Notes under the pieces: model-generated
Databases searched by the model: none
Told to the model about the DNA's origin: nothing
The model's input: only the letters and a program-made list of their open reading frames with translations
Part shown: positions 7,851 through 16,421 of the stretch, piece by piece
Position numbering within the stretch: the stretch's first letter is position 1
Layout of the letters: each line of letters begins with the position of its first letter
From: JBBIPZ01 sp037442505 [NCBI: Deltaproteobacteria bacterium]
GTDB taxonomy: Bacteria > CALINM01
Assembly: GCA_037442505.1 (NCBI GenBank)
Contig: JBBIPZ010000008.1
Location: forward strand, 14,740 to 78,285
Direction of reading: 5' to 3'
DNA: 63,546 nt
Program-made: the position numbers and the translations under genes

Positions 7851-9173
7851 TTACTTTGCATATTCTAAGCTCTCAAGTGTGGGAAAATTTTTCCTATAGC
7901 TATAAAGTTTATTCCTTAATGTCCTAACCGTAATTCCTAATTTTTTTGCTGCAAGCGTTTTATTACCCTTAGTTTCTTCTAAAGCTTTAAAAATCATATC
8001 TTTTTCCATTTCCTTAATATTAGTTACAATAGCTGGAGGATTCTTTTCATGTTCATCCTCACATAAGCTAACTAAATCTACTTTATCAATATAAGATTTT
8101 TTGCATAACACAACAGCTCTTTGTATAGTATTTTCAAGTTCTCTTACATTACCTCGCCACTCTTTATTTAAAAGATAATCAATAGCGCTATCAGTATAAC
8201 CTTCAATAGCTTTACCAAACATACTATTAAAATTTTTAAGAAAATGTTTAGCTAAAAGTGGTATATCATCCCGCCTTTCTATAAGTGATGGTATATGCAA
8301 TGGTATAACATTTAATCGATAATAAAGATCTTCCCTAAAACGCCCTTCCTCACACTCTTTTTTCAAATTTCTATTCGTGGTAGCAATCACCCGAACATCA
8401 ATTCGAATAGGAGTTTTACCACCCACTCTATCAATCTCCTTTTCCTGCAAAACTCTTAAGAGTTTTGCTTGTAATGTCAATGGCATTTCTCCTACTTCAT
8501 CCAGAAGTATAACACCACCATTTGCAAGTTCAAATTTACCTAATTTTTTCTCTGTAGCACCTGTAAATGCTCCTTTCTCATAACCAAACATTTCAGACTC
8601 AAGCAAATTATCAGGTATTGCAGCACAATTTACCGCTATAAAAGGTTTATCTCTTCTTAACCCTCTTTGATGTATATACCTGGCAAAAAGTTCTTTTCCT
8701 GTACCACTTTCTCCATAAATAAGTACTGTTATATCAGCACAAGCAATATCATCTGCAATTTTAAGTATTTTCAGCATTTTTTCATTTTGGGTAATTATAA
8801 AATCAGGCTTGCTTGATTGATTTAATATTGTATTAATTTTTGACGCAAATACTTCATAGGAAAAAGGTTTTAACAAATAATCTACAGCCCCAACTTTCAT
8901 TGATTCTACAGCATTTTCAATCGTTCCAAAGCCTGTTATAACTAAAAATGGTATACTGCCAACTTTTTGACGTGTCTCCTTCATCAAGGTCAATCCATCC
9001 ATTTTATTCATCATCATATCAGTAATAACAAGTACAAATTCCTGTTTTTGAAGCTTAATTAATGCGTCGACGCCATTTTCAGAAACTACTGGAGAAAACC
9101 CCAGTCTTCGAACTGCTTCTTTCAACGCATTTCTCATATGAGGGTCATCATCTACAATAAGGATAGGCTCCAT
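7851..9173 (-). CDS. Sigma-54-dependent response regulator (NtrC family, FlgR/FlrC-like)
   Basis: 440 residues with three domains. Receiver: acidic pocket D8-D10 and phosphoacceptor D52, Lys102-Pro103. AAA+ domain: Walker A GESGTGKE at 154-161, the sigma-54 contact loop GAFTGA at 201-206, Walker B VILLDEVGEMP. Fis-type helix-turn-helix at about 395-430 (NKTLAAKKLGITVRTLRNKL). It should remodel sigma-54 holoenzyme at the five -24/-12 promoters in this window. Its kinase partner is the next gene upstream. ATG 9173 has an AAGGAGG site. By analogy it fills the role of FlgR (epsilon-proteobacteria) or FlrC (Vibrio). Confidence 0.93.
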   Translation of the reverse strand: MEPILIVDDDPHMRNALKEAVRRLGFSPVVSENGVDALIKLQKQEFVLVITDMMMNKMDGLTLMKETRQKVGSIPFLVITGFGTIENAVESMKVGAVDYLLKPFSYEVFASKINTILNQSSKPDFIITQNEKMLKILKIADDIACADITVLIYGESGTGKELFARYIHQRGLRRDKPFIAVNCAAIPDNLLESEMFGYEKGAFTGATEKKLGKFELANGGVILLDEVGEMPLTLQAKLLRVLQEKEIDRVGGKTPIRIDVRVIATTNRNLKKECEEGRFREDLYYRLNVIPLHIPSLIERRDDIPLLAKHFLKNFNSMFGKAIEGYTDSAIDYLLNKEWRGNVRELENTIQRAVVLCKKSYIDKVDLVSLCEDEHEKNPPAIVTNIKEMEKDMIFKALEETKGNKTLAAKKLGITVRTLRNKLYSYRKNFPTLESLEYAK

Positions 9174-9186
9174 AAATATCCTCCTT

Positions 9187-10356
9187 TTAGGTATAAGATT
9201 CTATTTCTTGCCTTACTAAACGTGAAAAGGATATTTTAAATAGACATCCCTTTCCAGGTTCACTTTCTACCGTTATGTTACCCTTGTGAGCTTCTATAAT
9301 CATTGATGTTATCGTCAAACCAAGGCCTGTTCCCCTTTCTTTTGTCGTAAAAAATGGATTAAAAATATTTTCAATTTCTTCTGCTTTTATGCCAACGCCA
9401 AAATCTCTAATATCAACAGTTACGCTTTTGCAATCGTTATTAATACTAATATCAATTTTTTGACCATCATAGGATGCTTGTAACGCATTAATGATAACAT
9501 TAATAAATGCCTGTTTTAGTAGCTCCATATCACCTTTTATCAGATTTCCTTTCTTATAACTAAAATCAATTTTTATATTACGACCTTCTGCAATTGGTTT
9601 AAGCATATTAATGGTTTGTAAAATAACATCTTCTAAGTATATTTCAGAATATTTCAATTCATGTGGCCTTACGTAAAAAAGCATATTATTAAGTATGTTA
9701 TTTAAACTTTTAATTCCAGTGCATATTCCTTTGGCAAGTTCTCTGTGTTCAGAATTTTCTATAACGTCAGCAAGCATTGAAGCATATAACTCTATACTGC
9801 ATAGTGGACTTCTAATTTCGTGCACTATTTTTGCAGACATCTCTCCCATAGCTATTAATCTCTTATTCCTTTCTCTTTGTCTCTCTGACGCTTTTATTTT
9901 TGTAATATCTTGAAACAGTACCACATAACCCTGAATGTCTTTACTTTTACCTCTTATCTCAGATTTTGATATTAATAAATTGTGTTTTTTGTCATTTAGA
10001 AACATATCATACTCAGTCTTGTTGCCCTCAATTTTCACATTTAAATCATTGAAGTTTATTTGCTTTTCTTCAAAAGGGAGTGATAACAGTTTTTTAGCGG
10101 CAATATTTGACATTATTATTCTTTCTTCACTATCAAGCACAATTATTGCCTCCTGCATGTTTTCTAACAATCCTTTCAGAAAATCTCTCGATCTTCTCGA
10201 ATCTTCTAAGGCGTGGTTTAACTCTTCATTTTTTAACGCAAGTTCTTTAGTTAAATAATCAACCTGCTCTTTCAATTTGCAGTAATATATTTCCAGCAAC
10301 TTTGATGCTTCTGTAAAGGTTTGGAAGGCGCTATTAAGTTTTTGTAATTCTTCCAC
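9187..10356 (-). CDS. PAS-domain sensor histidine kinase (FlgS/FlrB-like)
   Basis: 389 residues, no transmembrane segment, so cytosolic. A coiled coil occupies about 25-60, then a PAS domain (AIIVLDSEERIIMSNIAAKK) and the kinase core: H-box VHEIRSPLCSIELYASML, N-box FINVIINALQAS, G boxes DFGVGIKAEE and GTGLGLTI. It should phosphorylate the sigma-54 activator encoded 13 bases downstream. Start is GTG 10356 with GAGGGG before it. FlgS-type kinases sense the state of the export apparatus; that role here is inferred from context. Confidence 0.9.
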   Translation of the reverse strand: MEELQKLNSAFQTFTEASKLLEIYYCKLKEQVDYLTKELALKNEELNHALEDSRRSRDFLKGLLENMQEAIIVLDSEERIIMSNIAAKKLLSLPFEEKQINFNDLNVKIEGNKTEYDMFLNDKKHNLLISKSEIRGKSKDIQGYVVLFQDITKIKASERQRERNKRLIAMGEMSAKIVHEIRSPLCSIELYASMLADVIENSEHRELAKGICTGIKSLNNILNNMLFYVRPHELKYSEIYLEDVILQTINMLKPIAEGRNIKIDFSYKKGNLIKGDMELLKQAFINVIINALQASYDGQKIDISINNDCKSVTVDIRDFGVGIKAEEIENIFNPFFTTKERGTGLGLTITSMIIEAHKGNITVESEPGKGCLFKISFSRLVRQEIESYT

Positions 10357-10357
10357 T

Positions 10358-12154
10358 TTATTCCCCTCTTTTTAGTTTTTTATTAATTTCTATCTCTTTT
10401 AAATACATTTTTGCAAGATCACTGTAGACTTTCGTATTACTTTTAGCCATATTCCTTAACAGCTCACTCTTTTCTGCATCGTCTAAAGACATTGACAGCT
10501 TATATTTTAGCCAATCATTATCTGGTTTTTTATCCAATGCTTTCTGATAATAATAAACCATATTTTTCTTTTCCCCTATTTCTTCATAGCATTCTCCCAA
10601 AAGCTCAAAAACTTTTTCATCTTCACCTATATCTTTCAGAAGCCTTTCTAAAAATTTAATTTTTAGCTTTGCTTTTTTTTCTTGACGAATTAATTTTGGA
10701 ACATAAACAATATCATTTTTGCTTATTTTAGTAAGAGACTTTAAAACTTTGTAAGCATTTTCATAATTCCTATTTATATAGCTCAATTTTATATGAAGCC
10801 TCTTTATTTCATCATTTATTTCTTTAGATGGTATAGAAGTAAGATAATCTTGTGCTGTTTGAATACGTCCACTATTTAAGTAAAAATCAGTGAGAATTGT
10901 TTTAGCTTCTGTAGAATAATTGCCAGCTCTATTTTTTGCCAGAAATTTAAGAATGTTAATATATTCCAAATCATTTTTATCTTTTAATATCTTTGAAATA
11001 TAAAATAATGGTTCTGTTGGTAATCTATCAAGCATTATCATATTTATCTTTTTCCATAATTCATATAGTTCATTCGTTTGCCTCTTATTAATATAAATAT
11101 TAATCGCACTTTCTATAAAACTGTAAGCTTCAGGTAAGGGATTTTTTTTGAAAATAAGCATCTTTAAATATTTAATTGCCTCTTCTACCCTACCTCTTTG
11201 TAAAAGAATCCCACTATAAAGTAAAATGCTCTCATAATATTCCTTGGTATAAGAAAAGGTTGTTATTATACTTTTTAAATCTTTTTCTGCATTTTCAGTG
11301 TCATTTAATTTTAAATATAACTTCGATCTATTTAATAAAGCCCTTGATTTAATATCTTTATCAATACTTTCAAGAGCCAACTTAAAATATCCCATTGCTT
11401 TATCATGGTTATTTTCCTTCAAAAAAATTTCTCCAAGAATAACTGCAGCCTGATATTTAAGTGGCAAAGTATTTATAATTGATAAATTATTTTTAGCCAA
11501 ATTAAATAAGTTTCTATTCAGGGCGTTTAAAGAGTAGTAATAAAGATTTTCTTCAGATTTCAAAAGATATTCCGGATTTGCAAGGACTGCTAATCTGTAA
11601 CTTTCAGTAGCTTCTTTTACTTTTCCCATTTTTTGTAAAACTTTTGCTTGTTCGAATAAAACTATTGGGTCTTCTTTTATTTGATTAAGATAATAAAGAG
11701 CCTGGTTATAATTACCATCTTTATTAAGCAGTCTTGCTAAATTAAAAATTGCGTCTCCATAGTATTTACTATTTTTATATAAGCTTATAAACTGTTTATA
11801 ATATACTGATGCTTCATAACTAAAGCCAATAGAATCAAGTGTTTTAGCCTTTAAAAATAAGCTCTCTTCTTTAAGTTTTGAATCTTTTTCTGAATATAAA
11901 TAGACTTTTGTTAAATGAGATATAGCATCATACTCTTTTCTAAGCCCAATCAAAATCTTGGCACTCAGATAGTGATATAATGCTCCCGTATTTCCAATAT
12001 CTTCTACTGATATCTTTTCAAGATTTTGTTTGGCTTCTATATAATTACCATTTTTTATATACTCTTCTATATGAGAAAAACTACTTTTAGTTTCTTCACT
12101 CCCAAAAGCAGATATTGGCAAGAATAGACATAATGAAATAACTAAAATTTTCAT
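10358..12154 (-). CDS. Secreted tetratricopeptide-repeat protein in the flagellar regulator operon
   Basis: 598 residues. A signal peptide (MKILVISLCLFLPISAFG, cleavage near 18) is followed by tandem TPR helices to the C-terminus, for example YGDAIFNLARLLNKDGNYNQ and DKAMGYFKLALESIDKDIKS. The mature protein should be periplasmic and act as a binding scaffold. I do not recognise a named family. It shares an operon and a sigma-54 promoter with the kinase and activator that follow, 1 base apart, so it may report envelope or basal-body status to them; this is inference. No Shine-Dalgarno precedes ATG 12154. Confidence 0.82.
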   Translation of the reverse strand: MKILVISLCLFLPISAFGSEETKSSFSHIEEYIKNGNYIEAKQNLEKISVEDIGNTGALYHYLSAKILIGLRKEYDAISHLTKVYLYSEKDSKLKEESLFLKAKTLDSIGFSYEASVYYKQFISLYKNSKYYGDAIFNLARLLNKDGNYNQALYYLNQIKEDPIVLFEQAKVLQKMGKVKEATESYRLAVLANPEYLLKSEENLYYYSLNALNRNLFNLAKNNLSIINTLPLKYQAAVILGEIFLKENNHDKAMGYFKLALESIDKDIKSRALLNRSKLYLKLNDTENAEKDLKSIITTFSYTKEYYESILLYSGILLQRGRVEEAIKYLKMLIFKKNPLPEAYSFIESAINIYINKRQTNELYELWKKINMIMLDRLPTEPLFYISKILKDKNDLEYINILKFLAKNRAGNYSTEAKTILTDFYLNSGRIQTAQDYLTSIPSKEINDEIKRLHIKLSYINRNYENAYKVLKSLTKISKNDIVYVPKLIRQEKKAKLKIKFLERLLKDIGEDEKVFELLGECYEEIGEKKNMVYYYQKALDKKPDNDWLKYKLSMSLDDAEKSELLRNMAKSNTKVYSDLAKMYLKEIEINKKLKRGE

Positions 12155-12166
12155 TAATTAAATAGT

Positions 12167-12182
12167 TGCAATTAATATGCCT
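12167..12182 (-). promoter_or_regulatory. Sigma-54 promoter of the TPR-kinase-activator operon
   Basis: Minus strand AGGCAT-ATTAA-TTGCA; only the first base departs from consensus and the -12 TTGCA is perfect. The -12 C is base 12168, so transcription should begin near 12156, one or two bases before ATG 12154. The sigma-54 activator thus appears to control its own operon. Confidence 0.8.
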
Positions 12183-12258
12183 ATTTATAAATTATTGATA
12201 TCGTTATGCTTAATTAATAAAGTCAAAAATTTGGCAAAATATTAAAGGAAATGAATAA

Positions 12259-13491
12259 TCATTCTTTTCCAAACATTTTTACTAAAAGTTTGTAAATATC
12301 TTCATCAAAATTGCCAAGGGTTACTTCTTTTTTTATAATTGACAGGGCCTCAAAGGGTGTTAATGCAGGTTTATACACTCTTTTAGTTGTTAATGCATCA
12401 TAGCAATCAACTATTGATGAAATTTTACCATAAAGGCTAATTTGATTTTTTGTTAAACCAAATGGGTACCCCTTACCTGAAAGTTTTTCATGATGTTGCA
12501 GAAGAGGCAAAAAACTTTCTTCACTAATATCTTCATGTTCCTTTAATATTTCACTCCCCTTCAAGACATGGCCCTTCATAATTTCAAATTCATCATCCGT
12601 TAATCTACCAGGTTTATTCAATATCTCAATAGGTATCAAGCTTTTTCCTATATCATGCATTAACAAACCAATTCCCAACTTTTCTAATTCATTTTGAGTT
12701 AGCCCTATAATTCTTCCTAATCCAATAGATATAACACTCACATTCACAGAATGCGTGTAGGTGTAATAATCATAATCTCTCAAAGATAAAAGATAAAAAA
12801 CAGTATCCTTATCTTCAACTATTGAAGAAACTATTTTTTGTGCAAGTTCCTTAACATGTACGACTGCTTTTTTACTTCTTGGATCATTTAGAAGCTCTTT
12901 TAAAATAATCTTGGAGTTTTCTTTTAAAACAAAAGTTTTTATTTTTTTGTTATCAGCTCTCGAAATAACATCATTAAGATAGTCTTTGTAGAGAGCAATA
13001 TCGCTAATCTTTATAAAAATTGGCAATTTTTCTTTTAATATATTGTCTGGATTTTTATTAGGCTTATCTTCTTGTGAATTAAAAACACATTCAAATGTAA
13101 AATCATTAGGAGTATAAAGATTAAATGGAATATTGTTAAAGAAAATCAACAATCTCTTATCAATTTCAAAAAAATTTTCTTTTATTTGAAGATACGAATT
13201 ATATTTCTCAAAGTCAAAACGTTTTTCTTTTCTTAAAATATTATTATTTTTTTTAAAATAGCTTTCAAAAGCATCTTTTTCTTTTGATGAACAATATAAT
13301 TTTTCACCATATTTTTTTTTAATAACTTCCTTTAATGACTTATTTACTAAAGAATCTTTTGGTATTACTAAAGTTCTTCTGCCATTATCATCTACATATG
13401 CATTGAAAGTAATTTCTACACCTTCTATCAAATCATTCAAAGGGAAAGAAATAAGCTTTTCAAATATAATTTCTTTATAACTTACACTCAT
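12259..13491 (-). CDS. HD-GYP domain protein (predicted c-di-GMP phosphodiesterase)
   Basis: 410 residues. The C-terminal 180 residues hold a complete HD-GYP site: HSVNVSVISIGLG, GLLMHDIGKS, LLQHHEKLSGKGYP and the DCYDALTTKRVYK stretch. The N-terminal 220 residues resemble the regulatory part of HD-GYP proteins of the DUF3391 type but are not confidently assigned. No transmembrane segment. The enzyme should cleave c-di-GMP, lowering it to favour motility. It starts 28 bases after the chemoreceptor stop, with no clear ribosome site, and is probably co-transcribed with it. Confidence 0.88.
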   Translation of the reverse strand: MSVSYKEIIFEKLISFPLNDLIEGVEITFNAYVDDNGRRTLVIPKDSLVNKSLKEVIKKKYGEKLYCSSKEKDAFESYFKKNNNILRKEKRFDFEKYNSYLQIKENFFEIDKRLLIFFNNIPFNLYTPNDFTFECVFNSQEDKPNKNPDNILKEKLPIFIKISDIALYKDYLNDVISRADNKKIKTFVLKENSKIILKELLNDPRSKKAVVHVKELAQKIVSSIVEDKDTVFYLLSLRDYDYYTYTHSVNVSVISIGLGRIIGLTQNELEKLGIGLLMHDIGKSLIPIEILNKPGRLTDDEFEIMKGHVLKGSEILKEHEDISEESFLPLLQHHEKLSGKGYPFGLTKNQISLYGKISSIVDCYDALTTKRVYKPALTPFEALSIIKKEVTLGNFDEDIYKLLVKMFGKE

Positions 13492-13519
13492 AAATTAAGA
13501 CTTATTTACTAACCAAATA

Positions 13520-15316
13520 TCAATTGAGTAACTTTTCAGATAAAAGCCCCACTCTTATACAACCCCAGTGCTTACTATTTACGTAAATAGGCATTGATAA
13601 ATCACCAAGAACTTCTCCTGTGTCTCTTAAATATACCTGTAATAAAAACCTTTTAGTATTCTTTGCAGCTTTTATGCCAGTAGAATCATTAAAAATCCTT
13701 TTGTCTCTACTGTTAATTAAATCAATATCATATTTACCAGTTAACTTTTGGGAATACTTTCCACAATGTGTTGGAGCATAACCATTAGAATCAACAGCTA
13801 ATGCAAAAATGATTCCAGGTATCTCTTTCATAAAATTGTCATAGAGATGTTGTAGCTCAGTTTCAAAATATTTATCATATACTGTAGTATATTTTGGGGG
13901 ATTGGTATTAGGAATATTCTTATAATTTTTATCAAAAACATCAATACCTCTATTAAATAGTTCTGAAATCTTTGCTTCAACAATATCTCTAAAATTCTCT
14001 GTTTGTGCTAAAATGTATTCAAAATTACCGATTCCTACCTTTAGCTTTGTTGATATTTCCTGCATCTCTTGTGTTTGATCATTTAGCAATACCGCGTAAT
14101 CTTGAGACTGTTTTGCTTTATCAAAAGTCATTTCACTTAATTTGTTAATTTCTTGAATTTGGTTGTATATTTCCGTATTTTTGGATGATAGCTCTTCTAT
14201 TGTTGAAGACATAGAGATAAGTTGTTCTTTAATTTTTTCAAAGTTTTTTATAAATGATACAAAGTGGTTTTTCGAACTATCGATTACATTCTTAACATCA
14301 GAAACACTAACAATTATATACTTTGTCTCATTACTGGTATTATTTACACTATTAAGCATTTCTTTTATATTTAGTTCGATTTCTAAAACAGCCTTTTTTA
14401 CTCTTTCTGCAAGTTTTCTTACCTCATCAGCAACCACAGCAAAGCCTCGACCATGTTCACCAGCTCTTGCAGCCTCAATAGCAGCATTTAAAGCTAATAA
14501 ATTAGTCTGTTCTGATATCTCCGTAATCAATTTAACAACATCTATTATGTTTTTAGAATTATCAGATAACATATTGATGGTATTGGTAAAATTATTTACT
14601 TTTTCATTAACATTCGATATCTTTTTTTCAATTTCTAGCATTTCATCTTTGGAAGTGTTTGCTAACTCAAAACTATTATTAACTGAGATTGATAGGTTGT
14701 GAATATTTTTAGAGACTTCCTGTAATGCCAAATTATTTTCATTGCTTGCGTTTACAATATTATTTGCAATATCACTTTCTTTTTGTGAAGCCATTGTTGT
14801 CATTTCGAGATTTTTTCTAACCTTAGCAGATTCAGTAGCTATTTTAATACTTGCATTTCTAATAGGTAACAAAATATGTTTAAAACCTTTAAGAAACTTA
14901 TTAAAACTTTCAGTTAAAGTTTTGAATTCATCATTGGTATTAGCAGTCATTTCCTTTGATAAATCTCCTATACCTGTACCAATAATATTGAAAAAATTTA
15001 TTAAATGTTTCACTGGTTTAACGATTAAGTGTTTCATAAAGAATATAATAAAAATTCCAGAACCTATAGTTATTGCTAAAATAATAAAAAACAACTTGTA
15101 TACAAAAGTAATTTCATTACTAACTTTAACCAAAAATTCTTTAGGTATATTTAAAAGATTAATCTTCATTTCTATTGAATTAATAGAAAAATAAAACACT
15201 GTAAGTGATAATATTTGAAGTAATATAAAATACGTTATATTTCCTACTAATTTCTTAGTTAAAGAGTTAAAAATTTTCTTTTCTAAAAAAATGTAAACTC
15301 TTTTGAATAAAAACAT
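13520..15316 (-). CDS. Methyl-accepting chemotaxis protein with C-terminal cytosolic sensor domain
   Basis: 598 residues. Two membrane helices (about 27-47 and 73-95) bracket a periplasmic loop of only about 25 residues. HAMP follows, then the signalling hairpin with the invariant tip ([20 protein letters not shown], then [17 protein letters not shown]). After the signalling domain is an extra domain (about 480-598) with [39 protein letters not shown] and [10 protein letters not shown], a cytosolic sensor seen at the C-terminus of other chemoreceptors. Sensing is therefore probably intracellular or at the membrane. AAAGGGG precedes ATG 15316. The core chemotaxis genes are elsewhere. Confidence 0.93.
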   Translation of the reverse strand: MFLFKRVYIFLEKKIFNSLTKKLVGNITYFILLQILSLTVFYFSINSIEMKINLLNIPKEFLVKVSNEITFVYKLFFIILAITIGSGIFIIFFMKHLIVKPVKHLINFFNIIGTGIGDLSKEMTANTNDEFKTLTESFNKFLKGFKHILLPIRNASIKIATESAKVRKNLEMTTMASQKESDIANNIVNASNENNLALQEVSKNIHNLSISVNNSFELANTSKDEMLEIEKKISNVNEKVNNFTNTINMLSDNSKNIIDVVKLITEISEQTNLLALNAAIEAARAGEHGRGFAVVADEVRKLAERVKKAVLEIELNIKEMLNSVNNTSNETKYIIVSVSDVKNVIDSSKNHFVSFIKNFEKIKEQLISMSSTIEELSSKNTEIYNQIQEINKLSEMTFDKAKQSQDYAVLLNDQTQEMQEISTKLKVGIGNFEYILAQTENFRDIVEAKISELFNRGIDVFDKNYKNIPNTNPPKYTTVYDKYFETELQHLYDNFMKEIPGIIFALAVDSNGYAPTHCGKYSQKLTGKYDIDLINSRDKRIFNDSTGIKAAKNTKRFLLQVYLRDTGEVLGDLSMPIYVNSKHWGCIRVGLLSEKLLN

Positions 15317-15336
15317 ATGTTACCCCTTTATTTTTA

Positions 15337-15363
15337 TTATCTGGACTTTAAAAAAATTTTTTA
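15337..15363 (-). promoter_or_regulatory. Possible sigma-28 promoter of the chemoreceptor gene
   Basis: Minus strand TAAAAAAT-N11-CCAGATAA, 5 of 8 and 6 of 8 matches to TAAAGTTT-N11-GCCGATAA with exact spacing. It lies about 21 bases before ATG 15316 and back to back with the better sigma-28 site of the divergent gene. AT-rich sequence makes such partial matches common, so this is tentative. Confidence 0.35.
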
Positions 15364-15376
15364 GATTATTTTTTTT

Positions 15377-15403
15377 TAAAGATTTTTCAAAAAATAACGA
15401 TAA
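15377..15403 (+). promoter_or_regulatory. Sigma-28 promoter of the calcium-loop protein gene
   Basis: TAAAGATT-N11-AACGATAA, 7 of 8 and 6 of 8 matches with the exact 11-base spacer. The -10 ends 8 bases before ATG 15411, so the transcript should start at about 15409-15411, again leaving no room for a ribosome site. Confidence 0.65.
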
Positions 15404-15410
15404 TATAAAT

Positions 15411-16421
15411 ATGCGAATTGAAAGTTCAAATATAAGCTTTTCAAGTTTACATTCAAAAAGTCAATATAAAAAGGAAAGTTTTAATATAAATGTCGATATA
15501 CCTTTTACATTAAATAAAAAAGTTAACAACCAAAACATTTATAATCAAACAGATAGTGTTCAAAAAATTAAAGACAACATTTCTCCCGATTACAAAATTA
15601 AAAAATTAATTATAAAAATGCTCTTCGAAAAATTAACTGGAAAAAAGATAAAAGAAAAAGATATCGACATAGAAAAGGATGTTGAGAAAATCAAGGATTC
15701 AGTACAGAAAACCAATGATGATATTTCAAAAGTTATTGGTAATCTCAACAGTATGAATTTTAGGATTGAAATAAACTATAATGAATACTATAGGGAAGAA
15801 GAAAATCTTATAATTAATTCAGAAGGTTCAATAAAGCTTTCAGATGGTAAAAATATAAATTTTAATATAAATTTTAATCTTATACATTTTTTTGAAGAAA
15901 ATAGGAGCTATACTGCTGATTTCACAGGACAAAGGAGAAAAGACCCAATTATTTTAAACTTCTCTGATAACATATCATTTAAATCAAACATAAAATTTAA
16001 TTTTGATTTAGATGGTGATGGAATAGAAGATGAAATTTCACAATTTAAAAACACGGGATTTCTATTTTTAGATAGGAATGGAGACGGCATTGTAAATAAT
16101 GGATTAGAGCTTTTCGGCGCAAGGACAGGAAATGGTTTTTTGGAACTTTCTCAATATGATGAAGATCATAATGGATGGATTGATGAAAAAGATAGTATTT
16201 TTCAAGATCTTAAAATATGGACAAAGTTTTCTGATGACAAAAGTATTATTAAACCTCTTAGTGACTATAACATAGGTGCAATCTATACAAAATACATTTT
16301 ATCACCCTTTGATATAAAAGATATTAACAATCAAAATATAGCAAAATTACAGAGCACAAGTGTTTATTTAAATAATGATGGACAAGTAAAAACTGCCCAT
16401 CAAATTGACATGATAATTTAA
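15411..16421 (+). CDS. Putative flagellar-regulon protein with EF-hand-like calcium loops
   Basis: 336 residues from ATG 15411 (a longer frame from 15303 would read through the sigma-28 promoter). The start MRIESSNISFSSLHSK resembles short conserved N-termini of uncharacterised proteins near flagellar genes. The middle is Lys/Asp rich. The C-terminal third has acidic loops of the DxDxDG type: DLDGDGIEDE, LDRNGDGIVNNGLELFG and DEDHNGWIDE, suited to calcium binding as in dockerin/EF-hand repeats. No signal peptide is seen, so export, if any, could be by the flagellar system. Function is unknown. Its stop overlaps that of the convergent GGDEF gene by 4 bases. Confidence 0.75.
   Translation: MRIESSNISFSSLHSKSQYKKESFNINVDIPFTLNKKVNNQNIYNQTDSVQKIKDNISPDYKIKKLIIKMLFEKLTGKKIKEKDIDIEKDVEKIKDSVQKTNDDISKVIGNLNSMNFRIEINYNEYYREEENLIINSEGSIKLSDGKNINFNINFNLIHFFEENRSYTADFTGQRRKDPIILNFSDNISFKSNIKFNFDLDGDGIEDEISQFKNTGFLFLDRNGDGIVNNGLELFGARTGNGFLELSQYDEDHNGWIDEKDSIFQDLKIWTKFSDDKSIIKPLSDYNIGAIYTKYILSPFDIKDINNQNIAKLQSTSVYLNNDGQVKTAHQIDMII

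Noticed and set aside
12235-12260. Possible hairpin terminator at the end of the HD-GYP gene (AATGA-ATAA-TCATT)
   Set aside because: The stem is only 5 AT-rich pairs and overlaps the stop codon; too weak to call.
15303-15410. Upstream extension of the calcium-loop protein to a start at 15303
   Set aside because: The extension overlaps the divergent chemoreceptor start and reads through both predicted sigma-28 promoters; the region is oligo-A/T and not protein-like.
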